From assembly GCF_963678635.1 (NCBI RefSeq), contig NC_087065.1:53511858-53575857 (forward strand): 64,000 bases of DNA, in the 5' to 3' direction. The stretch is from Symsagittifera roscoffensis (Eukaryota > Xenacoelomorpha > Acoela > Convolutidae). Below are positions 35,496 through 46,583 of the stretch, piece after piece. The position numbers and the translations under genes are program-made. Under the pieces are notes generated by a model. The model was not told the origin of the DNA and did no database searches. It worked only from the letters and a program-made list of their open reading frames with translations. Position 1 is the first letter of the stretch; every line of letters begins with the position of its first letter.

Positions 35496-35982
35496 TCGGA
35501 AAGGTGATTCAAACTCAGTCCCCCAAAAACTCACTTGCTTTTACCACTTCCCCATATCATCTTGGTTTCCATTACCTTCACGCACACTGAAATTGTAGAT
35601 ATCAGGCCCTAAATAACGCGCTAAAATACACGACTTCTATTGGGACATTGGCTTTATCAAAAAAATGAAACGAGTTAGCCAAAAACTGATTAGCATCACT
35701 AAGTTGGAAAATGTTACACCTAGTTTTGTCAGTTTCCTTAGTATGAGATTACACAACAAACTGAGGCTAACATAGCAAAAAAAGCTGATTAAGATCATAT
35801 AAAAATCATTAAAGAGCATCCGGTTAGTGTGCGAGTCTCACAGAAAGTTCCGTCATGTACTTAAAACGAACTTGACATTCCAGTTAAAAAATAGGCAATT
35901 TTTTTTGCGCGGTGTGGAAAGAAAGCCTAAAAAAAGAATATAAGAATTGACCTTAATTGAATACAGCTGCATTTAGAGAAAC

Positions 35983-36450
35983 ATAGGCAACCGACTGTTG
36001 AAAAGAAGTCAATGAACAGAAAAAAATACTGACCTGTTTTTATTTTAACAAGTTTAAAAAATTAATATGATTGACACATTTACATAAAATTAACCCAATT
36101 AGAGAAAACTGTATCAAATGGTTTAAATTTATTTCGCCGGGAAATGTGATAATTAAGATCCATTTTCGAAACTTTTCAGAAAAAAATACTGACCTGTTTT
36201 TATTTTAAAGTCTCGAATTTACAAGAAACAAAGATAGCGTCAAAGCTCTTTGAATTTATAAAAATATATATAATTGACACGTTTTACATAAAATTAACCC
36301 AATTAGAGAAAATTGGATCAAATGGTTTAAATTTTATTTCGCAGAGAAATCTGATAATTAAGATCCATTTTCGAAACTAGAAGTTTATCACGTTTTTCGT
36401 AAACTTTAAACTTTTGCTGTTCGATAGTGGAGTTAGCTTTACTTTTAACA
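35983..36450. repeat. Dispersed repeat family 3 with internal tandem duplication
   Basis: The block 'aaaaaaatactgacctgttttt...aagatccattttcgaaact' occurs twice in a row (about 36021-36177 and 36178-36381), so this copy carries an internal duplication. It stops after 'gaactgaa', where other copies continue, and unrelated sequence resembling a hAT transposase tail follows. Confidence 0.7.
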
Positions 36451-36596
36451 CAAGAAATGAACTGAACTTAATTTGCATCCACGCTACCTCCGTCGAAAGA
36501 ACTTTTCGAACATTGCGAACAGACAGTTGGCTTAGCGTTTTAATGAAGGATGCAGAAAGATTGAATAATTTTTATAGAAAGCCTTTAACGTTTTAA
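36414..36596 (+). pseudogene. Possible remnant of a hAT transposase C-terminal (dimerisation) domain
   Basis: Frame reads HATSVERTFRTLRTDSWLSV followed by LMKDAERLN, similar in pattern to the hAT C-terminal motif (T-S-x-x-x-E-R-x-F-S-x-L-R ... M-x-x-E-R-L). Only about 40 residues fit; there is no catalytic part and its upstream codons belong to a family-3 repeat. Chance similarity is possible. Confidence 0.35.
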
Positions 36597-38027
36597 ATCT
36601 TAAAGCCTTCGAATCACCATTAAAACTAGTAATGATAGCCATCCCAATTTCGGCACATCTTAGTCAAATTTAGCTTAATTTGATGAAATATAAACCAAAA
36701 AAACTTTATGGTTAAATAATTTTCACTTTGAGAAATCAACTTTACAATCCTCCCACTCTGAGTCTATGGATAAGCATATATAAATTATGAATCCATTATA
36801 CCTTCTCCTATTTGCAAACCTGGGGTGGGGTGAAGGCTGGGTTGAAAAAGACCCTAGTTGAGTTGGCTCATCTAACATCATAGCCGCAAGAACAAATACC
36901 TTTTGATTTTGCATCCCTAGCAAGCAATACAACAAATAGACATGTCAAATATCGTCACCACAAATAAGACGATCTTTGTTTAATTAGCATAAACCCAGAC
37001 TAAACCAAATTTCAAAAAATCGAAATTTCAAATTTTGGAGCTAAATATATCTGAATGAAAAAAAAATCTTCGCTATTTAACACTAAACAGCAATGCTGAT
37101 TTTATACATATGCAGCAAAATTTATATAATTAAATTTAAAAACAAACCTTTACCTGTTTTAAATTTATGATAATCTGGTTTTATGCCAATTAAAGAAAGG
37201 TCGACACACCAAAGCAGGCAATGATGGAAAATAGAGAAAGAACAGAAGAAAACTATCAGAAGAATGAAAAGTTGGTCGTTCACGTGTAGGATATCTGATA
37301 GTAAATATGAAATAGTCTTACCACTCGAACAAACTACAAAAACATGTCCATCTCAATTATTTCTCGGTTTTCTCAATAAAGCTGAAAAAACAGACACTAC
37401 AATCGAATTATTTACGAATATACCACCTGAGAATGATTAAATTTTTCACAGATTATTAGTGAAATTTAACCATTTTCTTTGCTATAATAAGTTGGTTGAA
37501 TAATTCAACAATTTATTTTTTTAAACTCAGCTATTTTTATTACTAGAAAGAACGGGACCATCCAAATTTGGGGATCATAGTCAAATTTTAATTATTTTCG
37601 TTTTTAAAACTGAATCTAAGAACCCTTTTCGAACTGACTCAGAAGACAAAAATTGTTGAACTCCAAATCACCAAAAAAGCCATAGTTATGTTTCATACTA
37701 AATACACTTAATTTATTTATGTTCAAGATTTGAATGATTTCTTTAAGTAGGTAAGAACACTACATTACAACAAGAAATGTAGTTGTGGCTACCGAAAAAA
37801 AAGAAAGCAAATCAATTCATCACACCTTATCCCCGTCCCGATAAGAAAGAATGTTTAAGAATGCTTTAAGAATGTTAACTTAGTTCAAAATGGTTTTTAG
37901 GAATCAGAAATGAGTATTATAACTGTAGCGCTAAGCAAGTTTTAAAAGTAAGAATAAAATGGATATATAAACTTGATACAGACTTTAGATAGAAATTCAA
38001 TTAAAAAAGCGACTTTCACTCATAAAC

Positions 38028-38465
38028 ATTGCCAACAGACAGATGGAAAAGAGTCAATGAACTCAAGAAAACAGAAAAAAAATACTCATTGGTTTTTTTG
38101 AAAAAATCTCAATTCGATTTCAAAGAAAAATTAGGTGACCTAAAATCTCTTTGAAATTCTAGAACAACTTATGATTGACACTTTTTTGCTAAAATAAAAT
38201 CAATTTGAGAAAACAGGCTCAATAGGTAACGTTTTTATTCCGCTGGAAAACCTGAAAATCGTTATTAGAAGTCAATCACGTATTTCATGACCTTAAAGCT
38301 TTTGCTGTTCGATAGTGGAGTTTGCCTTCCTTTTAACAAAAGAAATGAACTGAATTTAAAAAAATCAAAAGTCAAACCACGAAAAAGTTTTTCCTGCAAA
38401 AAAAATCGGAAAAAATTATTGCGACCAATATAAGAGTCTGAACTACGCTCATCGACTCATAATAA
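38028..38465. repeat. Dispersed repeat family 3, intron 10 copy
   Basis: Starts 'aacagacagatggaaaagag' and carries all landmarks to 'tataagagtctgaactacgc'. It is the best-preserved copy by eye. A partial copy of the same family lies at 43545-43655 in intron 7. Confidence 0.75.
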
Positions 38466-38784
38466 CTATTTCCTTAAGTACCTGCTTTAATTAATTCCCC
38501 AATACGATATAGCAAAATCTAACCACGTAACCATGAAAGACTATATCAACGTTAAGGAGCATGTGAAATCAACGGTACAGAGTCCCAACCCTTTGCAATG
38601 AAAAGATAGTTAAAGATATCCCGTTCAATTGCCCTATTTATTGAACTTTACCTGTCCAGCCCTTGACTAACTTATTACATCACAAGCATCCGTAAAAGAA
38701 TTTCATGTTTATTTCTTTTTTGTGCCGTGAAGCATTTCACAGATAAGCATCCGAAAGCAAAAGAAAACTTAAAACTGAAGTCAA

Positions 38785-39560
38785 TGAAATGAAATACTGT
38801 TACGGGACACAGAAGTTGCAATCACCGAAAATTTCTACAACTCTACAACTACTAAAGATTCACGATTGAAATTTTGACAAATGATGACTGAACCTGTTTT
38901 TCAGACTATATTCGGAAAAAATTCTTTGAAAACTTGAGTTTAAAGCGTCGTTTAGCTATTTAATCAGAGGGCATTAGAGATATGTACCCCGTAAACATCA
39001 GAAGCAGCTTGAAACTTAGTATATTCGTTAGAAAGCTTAAGAGCTGTGCTAGGTCTTCATCTAGGTTTTCATTTACCTATAAAGGAATACAAATATTTAC
39101 TCAGCTACAAAATAATATTTTTTCAGATTTTTTGACATTTTAAAAAACAAATTGATGAATTTCTGTCAGTCAACTTAACTTCTGTTTGAGAGCTTAACAA
39201 AATTTTATTTCTTTTTTATGTGAAATAAAACCTATATAAGGGTCTAGCTTATACCCTTAGCCTTTCAACGAACACTTTAAGGTCAATAGCTTCAAGCCGC
39301 TTCTATGTTTACGGACTTCTTGGCACAAACAACACATGACAACCTCTGATTAAATGGCCAAACTACGCTTTAAAATCATCGGTTTACGGTTTTCATCCGC
39401 CTTTTGTCTGAAAAACAATTTCATCCATCATGTGTTAAAATTTCAACCGTGAATGTCAAGTAGTAGTAGAGAAAACGGCACAAACCTGAAAAACTTTTCG
39501 TTCGATTCATCGCTTAAAAAGTAAAAATTACAACTTCTTTGTCCAGTGACTGTAAAATGA
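38785..39560. repeat. Large imperfect inverted repeat (foldback) in intron 10
   Basis: The left arm (about 38785-39120) matches the reverse complement of the right arm (about 39180-39560). Paired blocks include 'gggacacagaagttgcaatc' with 'caacttctttgtccag', 'tgaaattttgacaaatgatg' with 'catgtgttaaaatttca', 'tttaatcagagg' with 'cctctgattaaa' and 'ccgtaaacatcagaagc' with 'gcttctatgtttacgg'. Identity is roughly 75-80% by eye and the centre lies near 39150. There is no coding capacity. Confidence 0.8.
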
Positions 39561-41415
39561 AACGGTTAGCTTTTGACTGATAGACGATTTTCGTTGACAT
39601 TTGAATAAGCGGTGAGTCATATCAGAAAAGTTTTTGTTTAACACAAACTGAGCAGTTCAGCAAATGTAGCACCAGCATTCAGAGGAAAGATATCAATTAG
39701 CCAAGTTTTTCAACAAGCTATTTTTTCGCAAACTCTTTAACATTTGGCGTTTTACATCGGAATGGCGAGGGTGGCCTGGGGGAGGGGAAAAGCATTTACG
39801 TAAAAACTAACGTACAGCACTTAACATATCGCCTCATATTACTATGATTAGCGATCGACCTACTAGCGCTCCTGACATACACTACTAGTATGTTGTAGAA
39901 AAAAACGAAAACCCTTATTCATTACTTCAAACTTTTTGATGAGCTCTCATCGACATAAACCTGACGCTTTTTTATTAGTATCTGGTCTGGCGTGAACAAA
40001 TGAACAAAAACGCGTTATCAAAAACACTTTTTTAAACAGAGGCGAATAGGAGTTTCTTCGCATCGCGATACAATCCAAAAATAGCATTGCAGGCTAGCGG
40101 ACACGGAAAAAGACGGGAGCCACTCAGTCGAAAATAATGTTTGAAAAAATAACGAAAAAAAATACTGCAACACTTCATACGTCTATCTCGATGGATGTTA
40201 ATGTTTTTGATACTGCGTTTCTTCTTTCAGATAAGTTTTCTTTTTTGTTGTCTGTATTGCCAGCTTTTTTTTTCTTTAAATGATAGTTGAATTAGGTTGA
40301 AATGCAGGAATGAGAAGTTATGATAGCTACAATAACGTTAATATTGCAGAAATAAAAATTTTCTCATCGTGTGTCCTTATCAAACTTGGTGTCATCTAGC
40401 CTGAAAAACTCAGACCGGTTTTTCTAGACACTGAGGGAACTTTTTTGAAACTTTTAGAAATCTGAATCACGACACGGACACCCTGTGAGCTTTCTTTAGG
40501 GTAATCATATTCACGAGGAACAAAAAGAGAACGTCTGCCATAATTCTTTACCTTCACTTCACGAAGTGGTCAGAGTAAAAAAAAAATGGCGTGAAAACTC
40601 GGAGAATAATAGTTTTTCATTGTTTCATCAATTGCCCTGTAGCAATCTATCATAATAACAGCTAGAATTTTAGGCTCTGTTTTTAACTCCATCTCTTATA
40701 CCACATATATTTTGTAATCTTGCCAGCTTTTTTTTCTTATTTAACATTTTGTAATCTTACATCATATAAAAATCATTGGCGTCAAAAAGATCATTGGGTC
40801 AAAAATTGTTCAGTTGTAGAAAAAAATATACCACATCTTCATTGCAGATAGGGCATAAATTGCAGCAGATTGTAAAAAATATTCAGCGAAACAGTAAAAC
40901 TGCTCGTAGCTCTGATGAAATGCGTAATCAGAACGTTCTAGAATCAGAGTAACTTGTTAAATTACTTTGACCGGCTTCCTAATTGCTGTTTAATTTTTCA
41001 TATTTGCATATTAGACTAAAATAAGATTACATTTCAAACGAATCAAATAAAAACCATTTATGAGCCAAAGTAAATTAAGTAATGATTTTGGTCAGTAAAA
41101 GCAGAAACGAAAACAAGCACAAAAAGAATTGAAACAGTCCAACTAAATCTGGAAACAAACATTAGTGAAGCAATCCAGTATTTTGGTTAAATTTTGAAAG
41201 TTTCTGTTCCAAAGATCATCTATCATTCAATTATATTCAAGCATCCATTTATATATTAACCGTACCAAGCTCAATATTCAATTATTGAGTTCAGAACAAA
41301 CTTAAGCAAGGGTACGAAAACAGGAATAAATTCTTTTTGAAGAATGATTGCTCGTTCTAGCAGAAAGTACGGGTCTCAAATGCCGGCTTTGGAACGGTAC
41401 AGAAAAAAGACTTAC

Positions 41416-41861
41416 CAATCGAAGTACTCGTAGGATGGTAAGTCCATCGAACCCGTCGTTACGAAACACCGCCGATATAATGACCTCTAGAATACTGAAC
41501 AGAACAATCACAAAGTCGAACACGTTCCAGCTGTTCTTGAAGTACTCGCTGCCCATCGCTATTATCTTCAGAAGCGCTTCTACCATGAAGAAAGCGGTGA
41601 AAATTTGATTTCCCCATCCCAGAACTTCTTCCAGAGTAGCTGGCATGTTGTGGTAATCGAGAGCCAAGAATAGAGTGTTCAGCCCGATTAGCAGAGTGAC
41701 AATTATGTCGAAAATGGGGTCTGTGACCCACTTGTAGACAACAAGTTGTACCGGGAGCCATCTGTTGGTGTCGGGTGGCCCGCAACATCCACAGCAGCCC
41801 TTGGTGCAGCCATTGCCACAACACCACATAGAATTCAATCGCTCCAACTGTTTCTGAGGAT
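41416..41861 (-). CDS. Exon 10: cysteine cluster and domain II S1 to early S4
   Basis: Residues 675-823, phase 1 to phase 0, strong donor gtaagt. After DPQKQLERLNSMW comes a cluster of seven cysteines in 14 residues (688-701), then KWVTDPIFDIIVTLLIGLNT (S1), LALDYHNMP (compare 'AMEHYPM'), S2 (IFTAFFMVEALLKIIAM), S3 (WNVFDFVIVLFSILEVI) and the start of S4 (LTILRVLRL) with its first arginines, R819 and R822. The splice lies inside S4, as in other NaV genes. Confidence 0.97.
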
Positions 41862-42095
41862 CTGAGTAGAATAAATTAGTTTAAAACGTGTGTCTAATGG
41901 CAAAAGTTTGAGAACTAAGTTCTATCTGCGTTTATCAAGATAAGGATTACAGTTCACACTTCAATTTTATAATTAGGATTTATTAAGCTTTTGAATACAA
42001 AAAAAGGAGTTAAAAGGAATGTTTTTAAAATTGACAAAAATTTTTATATAGGTTCAAACTTTTTAAAATGTTGCATGATAGATTTTTCTGACTAC

Positions 42096-42219
42096 CTTCT
42101 GGGAGACCCTGGCTGCTTTCATCGTCATCGTCGTCTTCGAAGTCCAGATCTTCTTCCTCCCCATCGTCCCCAATACCTTCATCAATAGTATCGCCCAAAG
42201 CACCCCCTTCGGAACCCCT
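42096..42219 (-). CDS. Exon 9: acidic part of the I-II linker
   Basis: Residues 634-675, phase 0 to phase 1, acceptor ttttag, donor gtagtc. Encodes RGSEGGALGDTIDEGIGDDG followed by an acidic tract (EEEDLDFEDDDDDESS). There is no fold or family motif; it is assigned by frame continuity and by good splice sites on both sides. Short introns of about 232 and 234 bp flank it, unlike most introns in this gene. An optional cassette exon is possible, though its length (124 nt) is not a multiple of three. Confidence 0.87.
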
Positions 42220-42451
42220 CTAAAACACACGGACAGACAATCAAAACTGCGAAGTGTTTTCTGCGATCACTTAATGAGAGATCTAAATAAAGTTTTCAAG
42301 AATAAATTTTCAACATATTACCGAAAATAAAATTATCAAGAAAATTTTTCTTCCAGAAAGAACCAATAGCTCATTGAAGTCGTTTTGACTGCATTTAACA
42401 ATAACCTCAGCTCTGGGGTTATTTGAACGGCTTCTTTAGCAATGAACCTAC

Positions 42452-42838
42452 CTTGCCGGACTCTTTAAACCTCGACCAGCTGTTTCTTTTCGCTTGAGCC
42501 TTTTCGCTGTCGGCTAGTTTATCTTGCGACCCCTTGATGCTATTCTTTGTTTTTGAGGAGGCAAGATCCGAGGATGCAGCGGCGGCACCCGCTATGTCAC
42601 CGGGTTCCGAGACGGTGCTCGATTTCGTTTTTCGATTTCTAGTTCCTTCTTTGTCACTTTCCTCACCAAAACTCTTCGAAATTTTTCTGCCAGTCGAAAT
42701 CTTACGATTCCCGCCTGGATTCAAACCGGTGGCGGCGCCTCCAGCAGCAATGAGAGCGGCAGCTGCAGCAGCTTTTTCTTGTTCTTGTTTCTTCCACTTA
42801 GACAGTTGTTCCATTTGCTCTTTGGTCTCCTGCTCTTC
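42452..42838 (-). CDS. Exon 8: domain I-II cytoplasmic linker
   Basis: Residues 505-633 (129 codons), phase 0 at both ends. The charged helix EEQETKEQMEQLSKWKKQEQ follows directly from S6. Then come an alanine-rich run (AAAAAA, 527-532), a Gly-rich patch and two copies of RKIS (549-552 and 555-558), each a basic-x-Ser site of the kind used by PKA or PKC. The end is rich in Ser, Lys and Asp (WSRFKESGK). In this class the linker is poorly conserved and carries regulatory phosphorylation. The open frame continues to a stop at 42421, but the gtaggt donor at 42451 joins exon 9 in frame. Confidence 0.92.
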
Positions 42839-43984
42839 CTAAATTTGAAAACAACCAACATTAATTATTCGTTTACACATCATCAAATAAACTATAACTC
42901 ATTATTTTTTTTAAGTTGTAATGCCTTATTCAACTAGGATAGCCGGTTACTGCGCAAGTAGCACAGAATGATCCGATCATAGTCTGAAATACAAAAACAG
43001 TTTTTTTTCAAGAACGAGACACTTGAACTTAGGCATATTTGACAGTCATAAAAAATAGGCATTGGAAATCAGTTTTTGTAGAAAAAAGACTAGACAAACC
43101 AAAAAAACTCGGATAAAAAAAATCAAAACTTTTTGAATTTTGAGTTTTTGGTTCCCAATATGGCGCAAAAAAACTCCAAAACTAACTCTACTCGAGTATA
43201 ACTAAATTTTCACGGCAAAAAAATATACATAAATAAGCTGCTGTAATCCCTCTACTTCACCTTATTTGCTCGAAATTAGACGAAAAATCCAAAAATTTGA
43301 ACGGTTTTTTCTCGACACTGAGAAAATTTTTGTATGTCGGTCGATCACGAATGAAAGAGCTTTAAATTGATAGATCACTCGACACAGCGATGTTGATAAT
43401 ACCTGATTTTCAAAGGAAAATTAAAAAAAAAAAACAAAAAAACAAACAACCGAAACCAAAGTTACTCCCCCTTTTCAATGATCGGAACAATAGCCGAAGT
43501 TCGACTTATGCAAAGGCGGATCTGGAACTTTCTCGATGGAAATGAACTGAACTGAAATCAACAGTCAAAACGCGAAAAATAAATTCCCGAAAAAAAACGA
43601 AACAAATCATCGCGATCTATACAAGAGTCTGAAGTACGTTCACTGACTCTTAAAAGCAATTATAGCCGGATGCTACGCAAGTAGCACAGAATGATCAAAC
43701 CAAAATCATAAAAAAATACGTATTTTTTTTCCAATTTTTGTAGTATTTGTGCGTTGTCTGCTAAAAGGATCTGAATGAAAATCTAGAAATTAGGGAATCT
43801 AGAAAGAGGTTTAAATTGCGCAATGTTGGCGTTTGATTTAAGACTGGAGTCGGAGATATAAATTAGCTGCGGTTTACGGGTGGAGATGAAGTGATGCCTG
43901 ATGCCGTTTTGATAAGAGGTGGCGAGGAGGGGGGGGGGGGGTCTGAGTGGGTGATATGGTTGTGAAGTGGAAGGGGGGTGTTAC
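42839..43984 (-). other. Intron 7 (1.1 kb)
   Basis: Family-2 copy, a family-3 fragment and a second family-2 left end at 43666. A run of 13 G residues (13 C in gene sense) at 43929-43941 lies close to the exon 7 donor. Confidence 0.85.
42932..43492. repeat. Dispersed repeat family 2, intron 7 copy
   Basis: Starts 'ggatagccggttactgcgca' followed by 'agtagcacagaatgatccgatcatag' and ends 'cttttcaatgatcggaacaata'. The blocks GTTCCGACCAT and ATGGTCGGAAC near the two ends are inverted copies, so the family looks like a non-autonomous DNA element. Other copies are listed separately. Confidence 0.7.
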
Positions 43985-44128
43985 CTTTTCTTCTTTTTCG
44001 ACCGAGTCGCTCTCCTCTTCGTAGGACATGGTCACCACAGCCAGCATGAGGTTGATGAGGTAGAAGGAGCCAAAGAAAACGAGGATTATGAAAAAGGAGA
44101 TGTGCCAGGGGCCAGCTGCACGCAACAG
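43985..44128 (-). CDS. Exon 7: domain I S6
   Basis: Residues 457-504, phase 0 at both ends (48 codons). [20 protein letters not shown] begins S6, which ends [17 protein letters not shown], the NaV-type S6 with the conserved Asn of 'NL.LAVV.M.YEEQ'. The exon runs on into a charged cytoplasmic stretch, SDSVEKEEK. The donor is gtaaca; 43 nt into the intron lies a run of 13 C residues in gene sense (43929-43941). Confidence 0.97.
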
Positions 44129-44562
44129 CTAAACACAGCACAGAGACCAAATGAGTTTCTTCTCTCTAAGTGCTCGGAACAAATAAACTACCACCTTCAA
44201 ATGAGTTCTTTCCAAAACTACTCGGTACGACAGCCTGCAATTAATAATAACAACACAATACAATTTTGACCCACATGTTACAATTGCGCATGGCATTATA
44301 AGAACGTTAAGCAGTACAGCCATTGAAACTCGTAACCAGTCGTAGATAACTTCAGAGCTCCAGATAATCTTAGGTTTCCGAAGTTTTTTTCTGTTCTTCA
44401 TTAAATTTTGTTCTTCATTAAGTGTTTTTCAAATATTTGATGAAGCGAATACCCAAAAAAAAGTTTTTGTTATCCATTTTGCTTAGTTTTTTATTTATTA
44501 TTTCGAGGCAGTGTGAAGGAACAAAAAGATTTGAGAAGATACTGAGAAGGTAAAATACTGAC
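44129..44562 (-). other. Intron 6 (434 bp)
   Basis: No repeat family or second exon recognised. Confidence 0.85.
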
Positions 44563-44704
44563 GTAGTCGTAGACGTTTTCCCAGAAGTCGAGTGTAATGA
44601 GTTGAAAGGAGGTCATCATGGCCCAGCCGAACGTGTCGAAGTTTGTGTAGCCACTGTTCGGATTATCGCCCACCTCTATACACGTGTAATTCTTCGGACA
44701 CACT
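44563..44704 (-). CDS. Exon 6: domain I pore helix and selectivity residue D448
   Basis: Residues 409-456, phase 2 to phase 0, acceptor tttgtag, donor gtcagt. Reads VCPKNYTCIEVGDNPNSGYT, matching the NaV 'CPEGYMCVKAGRNPNYGYT' turret, then FDTFGWAMMTSFQLITLDFWENVYDY. D448 (codon GAC at 44589-44587) is the domain I member of the selectivity ring. The next residue, F449, is aromatic, which in other NaV channels favours tetrodotoxin binding, and E451 is the outer-ring glutamate. Paired cysteines in the turret are conserved. Confidence 0.97.
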
Positions 44705-46516
44705 CTACAAACATCATATTCTAAATCATCATTGCAGAAACTAGAACCTCACAGTGATAACTTGAATGCTATTACCAGCCTAATTTATAGAGGCAATCAG
44801 TTCGTTCAGAAATTTTTCACGCTTCGTTTTTTGGCGGTGGTCGTCCAAAAGCACCAATATTGGTGACAATAATACAAACGTTGGTGTGAGAATAACATCA
44901 AAAGGGATCCTTTTGACGATGAAATAATCAAATTAATTAGAGGAGTACGCCTTCACCCCTGCTTTTAGATAGCAATTACCATTTAATGCTGTTTGGAGGA
45001 TAAAATTACAAGATGTATCTTGCCGACGGCAAATGTGATTAAACACAGAGAAGAAGCGGATCTTTGCATCACTTGCAATGCAACGCAAGCACAGCATTGC
45101 AAGCAAGCGAGAAGAAAGTAGGACAGAAATAGCAAAACTGAAAAAAAATTGGGTACAAAAGAAAAAAAATTCAGAAAAATAGTCAAGAAACTCAATAAAC
45201 AGCATTAAACGGGTCTTTATTTTTAAAGAAGAGGCCACTAAGCCAAAAATCCGTTCATTGAGACAGAAACAGCAGCTCTAAGCCTCTCATTTTTATATTC
45301 TATCAATTTTTGCCCTATAAAAGAAACAAATCAAGGTAACTAAATCGACGAAACAAAAGCCGAAACATTTAAGCTGAATGAAAGGTTTAAGGGAAACAAA
45401 AACAAAAAAAGTATAGCCGGTTAATGTGCAAGAAGCACAAACAATTCTGACCACAATCCTAGAAAATCTAACGGTTTTTTCTAGAACGAAAAACTAGAAC
45501 CCAGGAATATTTGAGACATAATAAAAAAGGTAATCGAAAAAAGTTTTTGTATAAAAATGACTAGAAAAATGAAAGAAAAAAATACTGGTATACAAAATCA
45601 AAAAAAAACTTTCGAAAATGCTTTCAAACTTTGTTGCAGAAACTTTTTGAATTTTGAAAGAAATGTTTTGAACGGTTTTGATTCCAAAGATGGCGCATAA
45701 AAACCACAAAAACTAACTCTTCTCGAGTAAATTTAAATTAAGTTTTCTTGGCTTAAATTATACATAAATAAGTTATTGTTATCCTGTTTGCTCACCTCAT
45801 TCGCTCAAAATTAGACCAAAAGTCAAAAATTTTCAAACGGGTTTTCCTTAACAATGAACTAACTTGCCTGATTTTTTTATATCGTTCGTATCACCACTGA
45901 AACGGCTTTAAAATGATATCTCACTCGACATAATCCACTGATGACTATTTGTGGTACCTGATTTTGCGTGGAAAACAAAAAAAATAAAACACACCCCGAA
46001 TTCAAAGTTCCTCCCAATTTTTTCAAATGGTCGGAACAAAAATATACAGTCAGGGCTATTTATTTTTTTATAATTACAGTAAGACGTCAAAAACACTCGC
46101 GTCTATGAAGAGAATTGCTGACCGCACACAAAAATCTACAAAGTGTCAACTAAGTCGACAACACATAAGCAGACAAACAAAAGTCCGAGAATTCAATTTT
46201 TCCCAGAAATTTGATTATAATTTCATACATACTGAAAAAAAAAACAATTTCCGGCCGGAACTCAAACCCCGGGCCTTAGGGCACAGAGACAACCGCGTTA
46301 CCTCCAGGCCAAATGTGGAGCAGTTTCGAAGTTGCTAAGGTTCGCCACAATAACGTACCTTCAATTTCAACTCCAGATGTAAGAAAAGTTATTTACTGAA
46401 AAAAGTCTAGTTCCTGATTACATGACAATTGCTTTCGCAAGTGTAATAAGTTCTATTAACTAATCAAAATTTGTATAGTTTGCAAAATCTTATGTAAAAG
46501 CGGTGATGTTACTAAC
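44705..46516 (-). other. Intron 5 (1.8 kb)
   Basis: Mostly repeat: family 2 at 45410-46035, a tRNA-like SINE head at 46245-46325, and a SINE-like tail near 45040-45125. Confidence 0.85.
45410..46035. repeat. Dispersed repeat family 2, intron 5 copy
   Basis: Starts 'gtatagccggttaatgtgca', ends 'ttttcaaatggtcggaacaa'. Contains the shared internal block 'ggtacctgattttgcgtgga'. Very A/T-rich interior. Confidence 0.7.
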
Positions 46517-46583
46517 GGGATGTAGTAGGAGTAGTTTCCACACAGCTGAGGCGCTGCGATGCTGGACAGGAGGTAATAGTTGT
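46517..46583 (-). CDS. Exon 5: domain I extracellular turret (micro-exon, 67 nt)
   Basis: Residues 387-409, phase 1 to phase 2, between ttttag and gttagt. Encodes NYYLLSSIAAPQLCGNYSYY. The LCGN element matches the 'ALLCGNSSDAG' stretch of the NaV domain I turret, and NYS is a likely N-glycosylation site. Its frame is fixed by both neighbours. Being short and between two large introns it is easy for gene finders to miss, and skipping it would shift the frame. Confidence 0.9.

Larger units (their letters stand above)
33710..41415 (-). other. Intron 10 (7.7 kb, the longest)
   Basis: Splits the domain II S4 helix. Holds a decayed MITE, family-2 and family-3 copies, the possible transposase tail and the large foldback. 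Stretches 36.6-38.0 kb and 39.6-41.4 kb are AT-rich with nothing further recognised beyond a family-2 fragment at 40390-40575. Confidence 0.85.
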
